In this document: piece by piece, positions 43,605-53,304 of the stretch
Layout of the letters: each line of letters begins with the position of its first letter
How positions within the stretch are numbered: position 1 is the stretch's first letter
Source: Paraburkholderia haematera
GTDB taxonomy: Bacteria; Pseudomonadota; Gammaproteobacteria; Burkholderiales; Burkholderiaceae
Direction: 5' to 3'
DNA: 64,000 bases
Assembly: GCF_905220975.1 (NCBI RefSeq)
Contig: NZ_CAJNBK010000017.1
Coordinates: 1 to 64,000, forward strand
Made by a program: the position numbers and the translations under genes
Notes under the pieces: generated by a model
Seen by the model: the letters and a program-made list of their open reading frames with translations, nothing else
Told to the model about the DNA's origin: nothing
Database searches by the model: none

Positions 43605-44489
43605 CTAGGTGGACCGCCCGTCAGCTTGCGCTTGCGCAGCCTCGAGAATCCGCAACGCCAACAAATTGGCGGCTGGCTGGCGGCTATGGGCAGGACGCTC
43701 GACCAAGCCAACTTCCCTGAAGAAGGTGGCTTCGCCAAGACTCAAAGCAACAACCTCGTCCGGAAGCGACAACGCAGATGTAGATGGAAGTAGCGCCACT
43801 CCCGCCCCCCGCCGAACGAGTTGAACAATCCCCTGAAGTTCGTCAAGTTCGATTGCCTCTTTCACGGAAATCTTCGAGCGGCGCAGAAATTGATCGACCA
43901 GCCTGCCGTCGAAAGCGTTTCGATCGTAGCGGATGAACGGCTCCGATTCCAGCAACGCTCGCCACGTGAAGCGTTGATGCGTCTTCGGTGCCAGGAGGAA
44001 GAAGGGCTCAGATAACAGCACTCTCCACTGTAGATCAGCGGGAAGGGTGAACCGGGGTTTGATTATCACCGCCATGTCCACCTCGCCGGAATCCACCTGT
44101 CCCAGCAAATTTAGGGAAACCCCTGGAACCAGCCTCACACGGCATTCCGGATTCTCAGATCGGAAGATTGACAGTGCATCCGCAAGGAAAGACGCCTGCG
44201 CCGAGGAAATGGCGCCGACCCGGATCAGGCCGGCACGGGAGCTTGCCGCGCTACGGCCAAGCTTTGAATAGGCCGCCATGATTTCGTCCGCTACGGCAAG
44301 AGCCTCGTAGCCGGCCGAATTGAGCACGGCGTGCCGGCCGCTGCGATCAAACAATGCGAGGCCCAGCTCTTCCTCGAGCCTGTGGATCTGCGCACTAACA
44401 GCCGATTGCGTGAGCCCGATATTGGCGCCGGCGCTAGCGAACGACCCGTAGCGCACCACGGCCAAGAAGGTCTGAAGTTCCCGAAGCAT
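43605..44489 (-). CDS. LysR-family regulator of the amino-acid island
   Basis: A 294-residue LysR protein with HTH in LRELQTFLAVVRYGSFASAGANIGLTQSAVSAQIHRLEEE (in part) and an effector domain from about residue 90. It is divergent from the ABC binding-protein gene, with a 238-bp gap containing AT-rich DNA. The layout suggests that it controls the importer, aminotransferase, SDR and RraA genes to the right. Its effector would be the imported amino acid or its oxo acid. Confidence 0.9.
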   Translation of the reverse strand: MLRELQTFLAVVRYGSFASAGANIGLTQSAVSAQIHRLEEELGLALFDRSGRHAVLNSAGYEALAVADEIMAAYSKLGRSAASSRAGLIRVGAISSAQASFLADALSIFRSENPECRVRLVPGVSLNLLGQVDSGEVDMAVIIKPRFTLPADLQWRVLLSEPFFLLAPKTHQRFTWRALLESEPFIRYDRNAFDGRLVDQFLRRSKISVKEAIELDELQGIVQLVRRGAGVALLPSTSALSLPDEVVALSLGEATFFREVGLVERPAHSRQPAANLLALRILEAAQAQADGRST

Positions 44490-44727
44490 CGCGACTCATC
44501 AAAAAAAATGTTCACAAGGGCAAAAACATATCGTTTTCGGTGCTTTATTTTTCGCCATAGACTACCCCTAACGATCCATCTTGAGAAGTGAAGAACTGCA
44601 CCCCGCGACCTTCTAGGTGTGAACCCTACGTGAGCCACAAACGGCATTGCGGCTTGTGCGTCCGTCTGCCTGCGCACTTCAGAAAAAGATTTTCAAGTCA
44701 AGACCAATGTAAAGAGGAGTATTAGTC

Positions 44728-45627
44728 ATGCTTAAGACAATTAAGATTTTTTCCGGGATCGCTTTGCTGGCAATGGCTTGCAATGCCATGGCCGACGACC
44801 TGGGCCCCACCCTGCAGAAAATCAAAGACACGGGAATCATTTCGCTTGGCGTGAGATACGATTCCCCGCCGTTCAACTACAACCTGGGTGGCAATCAACA
44901 AGCGGGATATTCATACGATATCAGCACGAAGATCGTCGAAGCCGTCAAGCAGCGACTCAATATGCCGACGTTGCAGGTAAAGGAACTGAGCGTCACTTCC
45001 CAGAACCGTATCCCGTTGCTGATGAACGGAACAATTGATCTCGAGTGCGGCACGACGACCAACAACTTGGAGCGCGAGAAGCAGGTGGGATTTTCAACCA
45101 CCATCTTCATCATCGGGACTCGCCTTCTTGTAAAGAAAGACAGCGGCATCAAGGATTGGTCGGACCTGAAGGACCACAATGTGGTTGCTGCAGCAGGATC
45201 GACTGGGGAGCGCCTGCTGCGAGACATGAACGACAAGAAAAAACTGGGGATGAACATCATCGGCGCCAAAGACGTTGGAGAGGCATTCTTGATGTTGGAG
45301 TCTGGCCGCGCGGCCGGATACATGGACGACGACGCAATCTTGTACGCTGAGCGCGCAAAGGCGAGATCGCCCCAGGACTGGATGATCGTCGCCAAGCCTT
45401 TCACCCGGGAAGCTTACGGCTGCATGCTCCGAAAGGATGACGCGCCGTTCAAGAAGTTGGTGGACAACGTCATTTCCCGAATGATGACGGATGGTTCGAT
45501 CAATAAGCTCTACACCAAATGGTTTATGCAGCCGATCCCGCCAAGAGGATTCAACGTTGATTTCCCGATGTCTGCCGATATGAAGACGCTTATCGCCAAC
45601 CCGAACGATAAGGCGCTTGACGAGTAG
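44728..45627 (+). CDS. amino-acid ABC transporter periplasmic binding protein (GltI-like)
   Basis: A 299-residue binding protein. The signal peptide covers residues 1-22 (IFSGIALLAMACNAMA, cleavage before DDLGP). The mature domain shows GVRYDSPPFNYNLGG and GYSYDISTKIVEAV, typical of the glutamate/aspartate group, and ends in EKWF-like KWFMQPIPPRGFNVDFPMS. GAGGAG lies about 8-10 bp before ATG 44728. It leads the importer genes; a strong hairpin follows its stop, which would raise its mRNA level relative to the permeases. Confidence 0.9.
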   Translation: MLKTIKIFSGIALLAMACNAMADDLGPTLQKIKDTGIISLGVRYDSPPFNYNLGGNQQAGYSYDISTKIVEAVKQRLNMPTLQVKELSVTSQNRIPLLMNGTIDLECGTTTNNLEREKQVGFSTTIFIIGTRLLVKKDSGIKDWSDLKDHNVVAAAGSTGERLLRDMNDKKKLGMNIIGAKDVGEAFLMLESGRAAGYMDDDAILYAERAKARSPQDWMIVAKPFTREAYGCMLRKDDAPFKKLVDNVISRMMTDGSINKLYTKWFMQPIPPRGFNVDFPMSADMKTLIANPNDKALDE

Positions 45628-45655
45628 TCTGCGTGCCTTTATCGAATATTGAATA

Positions 45656-45677
45656 CCGGAAGGCGGTCGCCTTCCGG
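45656..45677 (+). terminator. 3' hairpin after the binding-protein gene
   Basis: A perfect inverted repeat CCGGAAGGCG-GT-CGCCTTCCGG starts 29 bp after the stop codon. No T-run follows. Hairpins at this place usually protect or attenuate, giving more binding protein than permease. Confidence 0.55.
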
Positions 45678-45847
45678 CATGGCAAGGACCGGTACGCACA
45701 AACTCGTTACACAATCGGCGCGCAGGCGTGTAGTCATATCCAGTGACCAAACGAAGCGCAAGATCCACGTTTGACATCTGGCGAACGCCGAAAGACCGCG
45801 AACTAGCCTGAAGAGTTGCGCGGTCGGGACGCGGCCATACGGATACC

Positions 45848-46576
45848 ATGCCTTACCTCTTCCATTGGGACGTATTTCTTGAAAGAGCCTCGGCCAGCGA
45901 GACGTATCTTGACTGGATAGTATCCGGGCTGAAGGTCACCATCGCGGTCGGGTCAACTTCCTGGATCATCGCTCTGTGCATTGGCTCCGTTCTCGGCGTG
46001 ATGCGCACGCTACCAAACAGATGGGCATCCCGGTTTGCCAGTGCGTACGTTGAACTCTTTAGAAACGTTCCGCTGCTGGTCCAACTGTTTATCTGGTATT
46101 TCGTCGTTCCAGAATTGCTGCCATGGGGAACGGCAATCAAACAGATGAACCCCGTTACCCAGCAATTCCTGGCAGGCGTCATCTGTTTGGGAACATTCAC
46201 GGCCGCGCGGATTTGCGAGCAGGTGCGCTCCGGGATTGGCAGCCTTTCACGTGGCCAGGGAAACGCAAGCCTCGCCTTGGGTCTGACTTCTCTACAGACA
46301 TACCGCTACGTTGTGCTGCCGATGGCGTTCCGCATCATCGTGCCGCCCCTCACGACGGAGTTCGTCAACATCTTTCAGAATTCTGCAGTGGCCTCAACCA
46401 TCGGTCTTCTGGATCTGGCCGGCCAGGGACGCCAGTTAGTCGACTACACGGCCCGTCCTTATGAGTCGTTTATCGCGGTAACGCTGTTGTACTGCCTCCT
46501 GAACGTGGCCATCATGATGTTGATGCGATGGATCGAGCGACGCGTTCGAGTTCCCGGTTATATCAGCTCCAAATAA
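45848..46576 (+). CDS. amino-acid ABC transporter permease (GltJ-like)
   Basis: A 242-residue inner-membrane subunit with about five helices of the HisM/GltJ family. The start carries WIVSGLKVTIAVGSTSWIIALCIG (in part), and the EAA loop contacting the ATPase is in ICEQVRSGIGSLSRGQGNASLALG. It lies 220 bp after the binding-protein gene and 9 bp before the second permease, and would form a heterodimer with it. Confidence 0.9.
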   Translation: MPYLFHWDVFLERASASETYLDWIVSGLKVTIAVGSTSWIIALCIGSVLGVMRTLPNRWASRFASAYVELFRNVPLLVQLFIWYFVVPELLPWGTAIKQMNPVTQQFLAGVICLGTFTAARICEQVRSGIGSLSRGQGNASLALGLTSLQTYRYVVLPMAFRIIVPPLTTEFVNIFQNSAVASTIGLLDLAGQGRQLVDYTARPYESFIAVTLLYCLLNVAIMMLMRWIERRVRVPGYISSK

Positions 46577-46585
46577 GAGATCAAT

Positions 46586-47269
46586 ATGGCCTACGCATTC
46601 GATTTCAGCCTGATCAATTCCGCCAACCTCAAAGTGCTTGGCGAAGGCATGGTGGTATCCCTCGAGATTACATTGACGGCCGCAATCGTCGGCATTGTCT
46701 GGGGCGCCATTCTCGCGATGATGCGTCTATCCTCGATTCGGCCGTTGAGCTGGTTTTCGGAGGGGTACGTGACCGTATGCCGCTCCATTCCACTGGTGAT
46801 GGTATTGCTGTGGTTCTTTCTGATCGTCCCGCAGTTGCTACAGAAGGTATTAGGCCTGTCGGCCGCCTCGGATCTCCGAATGACGTCCTCCCTGATCGCT
46901 TTCTCGCTGTTCGAGGCCGCGTACTGCTCAGAGATCATCCGCGCGGGTATTCAGGGCGTTCCACGTGGCCAGCTATTCGCCGCACAGGCGCTGGGAATGC
47001 ACTATGGACAGGTCATGCTATTGGTCATCCTGCCGCAGGCCTTTCGCAATATGGTGCCACTGCTTCTGATGCAAGGGATCATCCTCTTCCAGGACTCATC
47101 GCTCGTCTACGTCAGTGCACTAGCAGACTTCTTCGGCCGAGCCTACGACATCGGTGAGCGCGATGGGCGCACAGTCGACATGCTGCTGTTCGCCGGCGTC
47201 GTCTATTTCGTGATCTGTTTCTTCGCTTCCCAATTGGTAAGGCGTCTCCAGAAAAGGGCTTCCATATGA
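46586..47269 (+). CDS. amino-acid ABC transporter permease (GltK-like)
   Basis: A 227-residue inner-membrane subunit with about five helices. The EAA loop reads SEIIRAGIQGVPRGQLFAAQALGMHYGQ (in part). It pairs with the upstream permease, and its stop overlaps the ATPase start by 4 bp (ATGA), as in tightly coupled transport operons. Confidence 0.9.
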   Translation: MAYAFDFSLINSANLKVLGEGMVVSLEITLTAAIVGIVWGAILAMMRLSSIRPLSWFSEGYVTVCRSIPLVMVLLWFFLIVPQLLQKVLGLSAASDLRMTSSLIAFSLFEAAYCSEIIRAGIQGVPRGQLFAAQALGMHYGQVMLLVILPQAFRNMVPLLLMQGIILFQDSSLVYVSALADFFGRAYDIGERDGRTVDMLLFAGVVYFVICFFASQLVRRLQKRASI

Positions 47270-48000
47270 TCGAGATAAACAACGTATCCAAGCATTACGG
47301 GGCTTTCCAGGTGCTAACCGATTGCACCACTCAGGTCGCCAAGGGTGAGGTGGTCGTGGTATGCGGCCCGTCCGGATCAGGCAAATCTACGCTAATCAAG
47401 ACCATCAATGGCCTGGAGCCCATACAGAAAGGCGACATCCTGGTGAACGGGACGCCCGTATGCAGTCCGAAGACGAATCTTTCCAAGCTTCGGTCGAAGG
47501 TAGGCATGGTGTTTCAGCACTTCGAGCTTTTCCCACACCTGACGATCACCGAGAACCTGACGCTCGGGCAGATCAAGGTGCTGGGCCGCGGCAAAGACGA
47601 GGCGACCGATAAGGGCTTAAAGCTGCTCGAGCGCGTCGGCCTCAAGACGCAGGCGAACAAGTACCCGGGTCAGCTATCGGGCGGCCAGCAGCAGCGCGTG
47701 GCCATTGCCCGCGCGCTCTCAATGGACCCGATCGCCATGCTGTTCGACGAGCCGACGTCGGCGCTTGATCCGGAGATGATCAACGAGGTGCTGGATGTGA
47801 TGGTCGAACTTGCGCGTGAAGGCATGACGATGATGTGTGTAACGCACGAGATGGGGTTCGCAAAGAAGGTTGCACACCGCGTGATCTTCATGGACCAGGG
47901 AAGGATATTGGAAGACACCCCGAAGGATGAGTTCTTCGGAAACGTTGAGCAGCGAACCGACCGTGCGAAACAGTTCCTTTCGAGAATTCTCCACCACTAA
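47266..48000 (+). CDS. amino-acid ABC transporter ATPase (GltL/GlnQ-like)
   Basis: A 244-residue ATPase. Walker A is GPSGSGKST, the Q-loop is VFQHFELFPH, the signature is LSGGQQQRVAIARAL, Walker B is MLFDEPTSALD and the switch His is in CVTHEMGFA. It energises uptake of the polar amino acid bound by the 44728 protein. It is followed after 175 bp by the aminotransferase gene. Confidence 0.93.
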   Translation: MIEINNVSKHYGAFQVLTDCTTQVAKGEVVVVCGPSGSGKSTLIKTINGLEPIQKGDILVNGTPVCSPKTNLSKLRSKVGMVFQHFELFPHLTITENLTLGQIKVLGRGKDEATDKGLKLLERVGLKTQANKYPGQLSGGQQQRVAIARALSMDPIAMLFDEPTSALDPEMINEVLDVMVELAREGMTMMCVTHEMGFAKKVAHRVIFMDQGRILEDTPKDEFFGNVEQRTDRAKQFLSRILHH

Positions 48001-48175
48001 TCTGCTTTCGATGAAGGTTGCACGCTGCCGTGGTGATCTGATGACGGTTGAAGATTTTTGTTGATCATTCAATCCATCAAAATATTTGGTGAGTGGCAGG
48101 GATATATATTGATTTTCCTCTGAGCGACTTGCCACTACCATGATGATCATGCTGTAGGTTCATTTAGGAAAACGA

Positions 48176-49384
48176 ATGTTATCGCCCATGCTTTCCCAAC
48201 TTCTTGGTGCGGTGAAGCCTTCACCGACACTCTCCATTACCAAACGTGCGGCCGACATGCGTCGAAGAGGCATCGACGTTGTCAGCCTTTCTCAGGGAGA
48301 GTCAGACTTCCCTACGCCCGAACATATCTGTGATGCAGCGAAACGCGCCATCGACTCCGGTGTCACGCGCTACACGGACGTTGATGGCACCCCCGAGTTG
48401 AAGGAAGCCGTCGTTCGAAAGTTTTGGCGCGACAACAGCCTTTCGTACGATGTCAGCGAAATCAGCGTTGGCACGGGTGGCAAGCAGGTTATTTTCAACG
48501 CGCTATTCGCTTCACTTAATCCCGGCGACGAGGTCATTCTCCCCGCGCCCTATTACGTCTCGTACCCCGACATGGTCCGGTTGATCGGCGGTGTGCCTGT
48601 CGAAGTTCAGTGCGGTGAAGCGCAGGGGTTCAAGATCACCGCAGAGCAGCTTCGCGAAGCCATTACGCCTCGCACCAAGTGGTTGATCCTCAACTCCCCA
48701 GGCAACCCCACTGGGGCGGGTTATTCGCGCGCAGAACTGGGCGCCCTGGCAGCTGAGCTCCTCAGACATCCGCACGTTATGGTAATGACGGACGACATTT
48801 ACGAACACATTCGTTATGACGGGTGGCAGTTCTCGACCATTGCCTCCGACGCGCCAGAGTTGCGGGAGCGAATCCTTACCGTCAATGGTATGTCAAAGGC
48901 TTACTCGATGACCGGATGGCGCATCGGATTCGCCGGCGGCCCAAGGTCGCTAATCGAGGCAATGGCAACCGTCCAGTCGCAAAGCACCAGCAATCCCTGC
49001 TCCGTCTCCCAGGCTGCCGCGCAAGCCGCATTGGACAGCCCGATGGATTTCATCAAGGGACGCAATGACGCGTTCCAACGCAGGCGTGACACCGCGTTAG
49101 AAAAATTGAACGCGATCGACGGCATTCGCTGCAGGCGCCCGGAGGGTGCGTTCTATCTCTTTCCGTCCTGGGAAGGACTGATCGGCAGGGCAACGCCGGA
49201 AGGAAAGATCCTGCAAAACGACGTTGACCTTTGTGACTACCTGTTCGACTACGCACGCGTTGCAGTGGTGCCTGGAATCGCATTTGGCACGGGTGGTCAC
49301 TTCCGGATTTCGTTCGCCACGTCAGACGAGCGTTTGGCGTTGGGATGCGACCGAATCAGTCAGGCTTGCGAACTGCTGAGATGA
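48176..49384 (+). CDS. class I/II PLP-dependent aminotransferase (aspartate-aminotransferase type)
   Basis: A 402-residue fold-type I aminotransferase of the AspC Igamma group. Markers are SLSQGESDFPTPEH, GTGGKQVIFNALFA (PLP phosphate region), NSPGNPTGAGYS, the Asp of MTDDIYEHI, the Schiff-base Lys in VNGMSKAYSMTGWRIGF and the C-terminal Arg in HFRISFATS that binds substrate carboxylate. It would convert the imported amino acid to its 2-oxo acid. Located between the importer and an SDR/RraA pair, it starts a catabolic sequence. ATG 48188 is a possible alternative start. Confidence 0.9.
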   Translation: MLSPMLSQLLGAVKPSPTLSITKRAADMRRRGIDVVSLSQGESDFPTPEHICDAAKRAIDSGVTRYTDVDGTPELKEAVVRKFWRDNSLSYDVSEISVGTGGKQVIFNALFASLNPGDEVILPAPYYVSYPDMVRLIGGVPVEVQCGEAQGFKITAEQLREAITPRTKWLILNSPGNPTGAGYSRAELGALAAELLRHPHVMVMTDDIYEHIRYDGWQFSTIASDAPELRERILTVNGMSKAYSMTGWRIGFAGGPRSLIEAMATVQSQSTSNPCSVSQAAAQAALDSPMDFIKGRNDAFQRRRDTALEKLNAIDGIRCRRPEGAFYLFPSWEGLIGRATPEGKILQNDVDLCDYLFDYARVAVVPGIAFGTGGHFRISFATSDERLALGCDRISQACELLR

Positions 49385-49483
49385 AAATTTGGTGGGTTTC
49401 CATCTGCATAGCTGAAACCTGCACAAGCATCCTTGCCTGATTGCCAGGCACCTCCGAACCTATTGAACACTAGTGAGTTATCC

Positions 49484-50269
49484 ATGGATCTGGGTATCAA
49501 GAATCGCGTTGCACTTGTCATGTCAGCTGGCGGTGGGCTGGGCTCCGCCATTGCGCTGGCACTCGCTCGTGAAGGTGCAATGGTTGCAGTATCGGACCAG
49601 AACAGCAAGGCACTCGAAGACACCGTATCACGCATTCATGCGGCCGGAGGAATCGCCCACGGTTTCCAGGCCGACCTTGCCGACCTCAAGAGCATTTCGG
49701 CCATGGTCGCAGATGTCAGGAGCACGATCGGCGACCCTGAAATCCTGATCAACAATTCCGGCGGACCGCCGCCCTCGCTGGCCGCAGGCGTGGCGCCGCA
49801 GCAATGGCGAAACCAGTTTGACTCAATGGTTGTGTCATTGATGCACCTCACGGACCTGCTGTTGCCGGCGATGAAACAGAAAGGATGGGGCCGCATCATC
49901 ACCAGTACATCTTCAGGCGTCGTTGCGCCGATACCCAACCTGGGCATGTCCAACGCGCTACGTCTGGCCCTGGTTGGCTGGTCGAAGACGCTGGCCAATG
50001 AAGTCGCCGCCGATGGCATCTGCGTCAATGTCGTCCTGCCGGGACGAATCGCTACAGACCGCATCCGTTCACTGGACGAGGCGCGTGCGAGCCGTGAAGA
50101 CAAGACCTACGAGGAAGTCGTTGCCGCGAGCACGGCGTCGATACCGGCAAGGCGCTACGGCAAACCCGAAGAATATGCCGACACGGTGGCCTTTCTCGCC
50201 AGCGAACGAGCTGCTTTCATTACAGGATCCGTCGTACGTGTCGACGGCGGCATGATCCCCAGCATTTAA
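49484..50269 (+). CDS. SDR-family protein with altered catalytic residues
   Basis: A 261-residue short-chain dehydrogenase-fold protein. The cofactor motif is MSAGGGLGSAIA and the NNAG equivalent is INNSGGPPPS. The catalytic Tyr-x3-Lys is replaced: the aligned segment is SNALR in LGMSNALRLALVGWSKTLA, giving Ser and Arg at these positions. A subfamily of atypical SDRs shares this and the NNSGGPPP motif, so it is probably a family trait and not decay. The chemistry is uncertain. ATG 49484 was chosen though the frame opens 51 bp earlier. It lies 20 bp upstream of the RraA-type gene. Confidence 0.85.
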   Translation: MDLGIKNRVALVMSAGGGLGSAIALALAREGAMVAVSDQNSKALEDTVSRIHAAGGIAHGFQADLADLKSISAMVADVRSTIGDPEILINNSGGPPPSLAAGVAPQQWRNQFDSMVVSLMHLTDLLLPAMKQKGWGRIITSTSSGVVAPIPNLGMSNALRLALVGWSKTLANEVAADGICVNVVLPGRIATDRIRSLDEARASREDKTYEEVVAASTASIPARRYGKPEEYADTVAFLASERAAFITGSVVRVDGGMIPSI

Positions 50270-50289
50270 TCAACATTGATAAGGAACAG

Positions 50290-50988
50290 ATGATGGAAAC
50301 GACGCCAGCAGTACGAAGTGCCGCGGATCGCGAGGCTATTCGCCAACGCTTCCTGTTAGTGGATACGTCCAACGTCGCGGACGTGCTCGACACGCTCGGT
50401 TTGTTCAACCAGGGGCTCTCATCGGTCCTTACCCCGTATCCCGCCTCCAGCGGCAAGCTGGCAGGCTGGGCATATACGATTCGCGGCCAGATGTCGCCTT
50501 ATGAACTCGGTGGCGACCCGGACAAGATGAAAGCCTGCTCAGGGGTGTCGACAGGCGACGTCACGGTCTGGAGCGGCGACGGAGAAGGCGTCTGCTATTT
50601 TGGCGAGCTCATCGCTATCGGCATGAAAGAGCGCGGCTGCGTCGGGTCGTTAGTCGATGGCGGCATTCGCGACATTCGCTGGATTGCCGAGCAGGATTTT
50701 CCGGTGTTTGCGCGCTATCGCACTCCGGTGCAGTCCATTGCGCGCTGGAAGGTCAATGGCTGGCAAGTGGCCGTCAGCGTGCGTGGCGCCACTTCTCAGT
50801 GGGTCACGGTACGTCCTGGCGACTTCGTGCTCGGAGACGAAGATGGCGTGCTGGTCATTCCAGACGACATGGTCGATACCGTGCTGGTTGAAGCAGAACG
50901 CCTAACGGAGAAGGAACGCCTTATCCGCACGGAATTGCAGCAAGGCCTTAGTCTGGCTGAGGCGCTGGCGAAGTACGGACACGTCTGA
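50290..50988 (+). CDS. RraA-family aldolase with complete active-site motif
   Basis: A 232-residue RraA/HMG-aldolase-fold protein. The loop GSLVDGGIRDIRWIAEQDFPVF contains the Arg-Asp pair (GGIRD) that binds pyruvate enolate and the metal in class II pyruvate aldolases, unlike the paralogue at 9278. After the upstream aminotransferase, a 4-hydroxy-2-oxo acid could be cleaved to pyruvate and another carbonyl compound. ATG codons at 50290 and 50293 both work; AAGGAACAG precedes them. It closes the amino-acid island. Confidence 0.85.
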   Translation: MMETTPAVRSAADREAIRQRFLLVDTSNVADVLDTLGLFNQGLSSVLTPYPASSGKLAGWAYTIRGQMSPYELGGDPDKMKACSGVSTGDVTVWSGDGEGVCYFGELIAIGMKERGCVGSLVDGGIRDIRWIAEQDFPVFARYRTPVQSIARWKVNGWQVAVSVRGATSQWVTVRPGDFVLGDEDGVLVIPDDMVDTVLVEAERLTEKERLIRTELQQGLSLAEALAKYGHV

Positions 50989-51410
50989 TCATGTGGTTCA
51001 GCCCGGATAAACTGCCGAAGCATTCCGGACTGGCCCGTAAGAGTCGAGCTGCGGTCGTACAGCTCGACGCTACGACAGTCGCCTAGTGGTCGAACTCCGC
51101 TCGATGCAGACAAACCACGAAGAGTTTTCCAAAATCGCTCGATGTTCCTGGCCGATTCAGTGAGACGTGCCAGTCACGCGTCGGAGCGGCGCTCACGAAA
51201 ACAGCGGCAAAGATTCGGTGGTGGTTTGGCGCCGACGTCGCGGGGACGTGGATCGACTGGGCAATGCAACAGATTTCTCGTTGGTCGAACCGAGCCGACG
51301 GTTAAGATCCCACAGCGCCAGACAGACGGACACACGAGCGGGAGTCCCCGTCAATGCCAGTTCAAGCCGGCCCAGCAGTTCCGGCAGACTCACTCCCCCT
51401 GCTCGCTTAG

Positions 51411-51664
51411 TTTCGAATGTTGATTTCCACCGAATTCTGACCCTCCTCGCGGAACTGCTCGTGAGTCGGGAGCGGTTATCCGTCCTCTCGCTCGTCGACT
51501 CCATTGCTGAAGCCGAGATTAGCCTCATCTACAGGCGCGCCGCACCGCTCAGCAACGCGGCCAAATGCATTGTGGAGCGCCTGGCCAGCGTGATCCGCAC
51601 CTCCATGGCCTCCGACGTTCCTTTCAAGCGCCTGCTCTTCAACTCGGTCGAGTGCCTGCTATAG
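51411..51664 (+). pseudogene. LysR C-terminal fragment
   Basis: About 80 residues of a LysR effector domain end (LLAELLVSRERLSVLSLVD, AEISLIYRRAAPLSNAAKCI, LLFNSVECLL) without any DNA-binding half. It resembles the end of the LysR at 62771 (SVLP-like, NLMYRRATPLSAAAKVF, VFHAVECVL), so it comes from the same subgroup. The upstream 400 bp (50989-51410) show no gene. Confidence 0.7.
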
Positions 51665-51697
51665 GGAGTACTCAGAGTACGCACGGCCGACCCGCAG

Positions 51698-52636
51698 TCA
51701 GGAATCGAAGCCCATTTCCAGCACGAGTCGGCCGCGCGTGACCTGCCTGGTTTCGAGTGCGCGGTGCGCCGCTGCCGTATCGGCAATGGGGAACACACCG
51801 GCAATCGCGGGCCGAAATATCCCCTGATCCGCAAGTTGCGCGACCGCGAGCAGAGCCTCGCGCTGATCCTCTACTGTCGCGCGTGTGACCGTTACGCCGA
51901 ATTCAACACCTCTGTCCACTATGGAATCCGCGGTCAAATACACAAGGTGTCCGCCACGTCGCAAGACAGGATAGGAACGCGCATGCACGGTGCCGCCGAT
52001 CAGGTCAAATACCGTATCCTGGTCGCGCAGCGTGCTGAAATCGTCGCGATCATAGGCAATCGCCCGATGCGCACCGAGACCCAGCACGTAGTCGACGTTG
52101 TCGGCCCGGCACGTGGCGCTCACGTGAGCCCCCAGATGTCGCGCGAGTTGCACCATCAAGCTTCCGACTGCGCCCGCCCCGCCGTGAATCAACACATGCG
52201 CATCGCGTGTGACACCCGCCGCTCGCACCACCGCACTCCATGCGCTAATGCCAGGCTGTAACAGCACCGCCGCCTGATGATCCGACAAATTGGCGGGTCT
52301 CAGCACGACGCGTTCCGCGGAGCAAACCATCATTTCCGCGCAAGTACCGCCGCGAGTCAGATCGGCCAGTACACAAACGACGTCACCGACCACCAGATCA
52401 CGCACCCCTTCGCCCACCTGATCGACGACTCCGATACCGTCCCGCCCGGGGATCATCGGGAACGCGAGCGTAAAATGTTGCTGGAGCAATCCGGCCCTGA
52501 GCTTGGTATCGAGAGGCGCGACCCCTGCCGCCCGCATCCTGACCCGGACATCGCCTGGCCCGACAACTGGATCTGGATGCGTCACGCGCTCGAGCACATC
52601 GGGACCTCCGTAACGAGAATACTGTATCGCCTGCAT
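51698..52636 (-). CDS. NADPH:quinone-oxidoreductase-like MDR protein
   Basis: A 312-residue medium-chain dehydrogenase/reductase of the zinc-free quinone reductase type. The N-terminal substrate domain has RMRAAGVAPLDTKLRAGL and PMIPGRDGIGVVDQVGEGV; the NADPH motif is IHGGAGAVGSLMVQLAR. No catalytic Cys/His zinc ligands are visible. It would reduce quinones or enones. It stands alone, downstream of a LysR fragment, with no clear pathway partner. Confidence 0.85.
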   Translation of the reverse strand: MQAIQYSRYGGPDVLERVTHPDPVVGPGDVRVRMRAAGVAPLDTKLRAGLLQQHFTLAFPMIPGRDGIGVVDQVGEGVRDLVVGDVVCVLADLTRGGTCAEMMVCSAERVVLRPANLSDHQAAVLLQPGISAWSAVVRAAGVTRDAHVLIHGGAGAVGSLMVQLARHLGAHVSATCRADNVDYVLGLGAHRAIAYDRDDFSTLRDQDTVFDLIGGTVHARSYPVLRRGGHLVYLTADSIVDRGVEFGVTVTRATVEDQREALLAVAQLADQGIFRPAIAGVFPIADTAAAHRALETRQVTRGRLVLEMGFDS

Positions 52637-53304
52637 GAGTTATTTTCGCAAATAGATAGTTACTTCTGAAAAAATCGCCGCGGCTGCCGGCCCCAGATCT
52701 TTCCGTCCTTGTCGACGTGGAGTATGTGGACAGAACTCGTGGCAGTACCTTCCCACCTCTCTCCGGCCAGCGAGGCATTACCCCCGTTTTCGGATATAGC
52801 GCCCCTCATCCGAGCGCCAGAGGGACTTCACCCCTCCTGAACAGCGCGCTGCTCAGCACACACTACGGACGACTCCGCCCTGTGCAGCGGATCGGTACTC
52901 AGGCTCTTGCACGGGCTACCTGCTTGAGCTTCTCCCTTCGCATCGCGACGACGGGTGCCTACGTTCTTCATCGAAGCCTGCGCCGGCGCCACGCCACCTT
53001 CGTCCCGGAGGCCAGAGAGTCCGTCAACAGGCTCCGTCTGTCCTTGTGCCGGCTCACTCATACTCCCCGGCTTTTAACGTCACATGGGGTTTCAACGCGC
53101 CAAGCGCGCTCATTGCTTCCGTTTAACTGCGCATCAACAGCAGCATTCGTCGCACGGCCGGATGCCGAATGATTGGTCCCGACGCCGCTCCCGTCTACGG
53201 GCTTCCCCTGCACTCGTTCACACGCGCAAATTACTGCCTGCTGATAAGCGCGTTCGCCGATCGCAGTACAGTCTTGACCACCAACGAAGCATGCTGCATT
53301 CATC
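52637..53304. other. 668-bp stretch without a recognised gene
   Basis: Long open frames exist on both strands (for example 52717-53172 plus, 52828-53061 minus) but I can assign none. Base composition is protein-unlike in several parts. It probably belongs to the same decayed mobile region as the integrase remnant that follows. Confidence 0.35.

Noticed and set aside
52717..53172. 152-codon open frame, possible gene
   Set aside because: Both strands have similar quality open frames and neither shows a recognisable motif; it lies in decayed mobile DNA.
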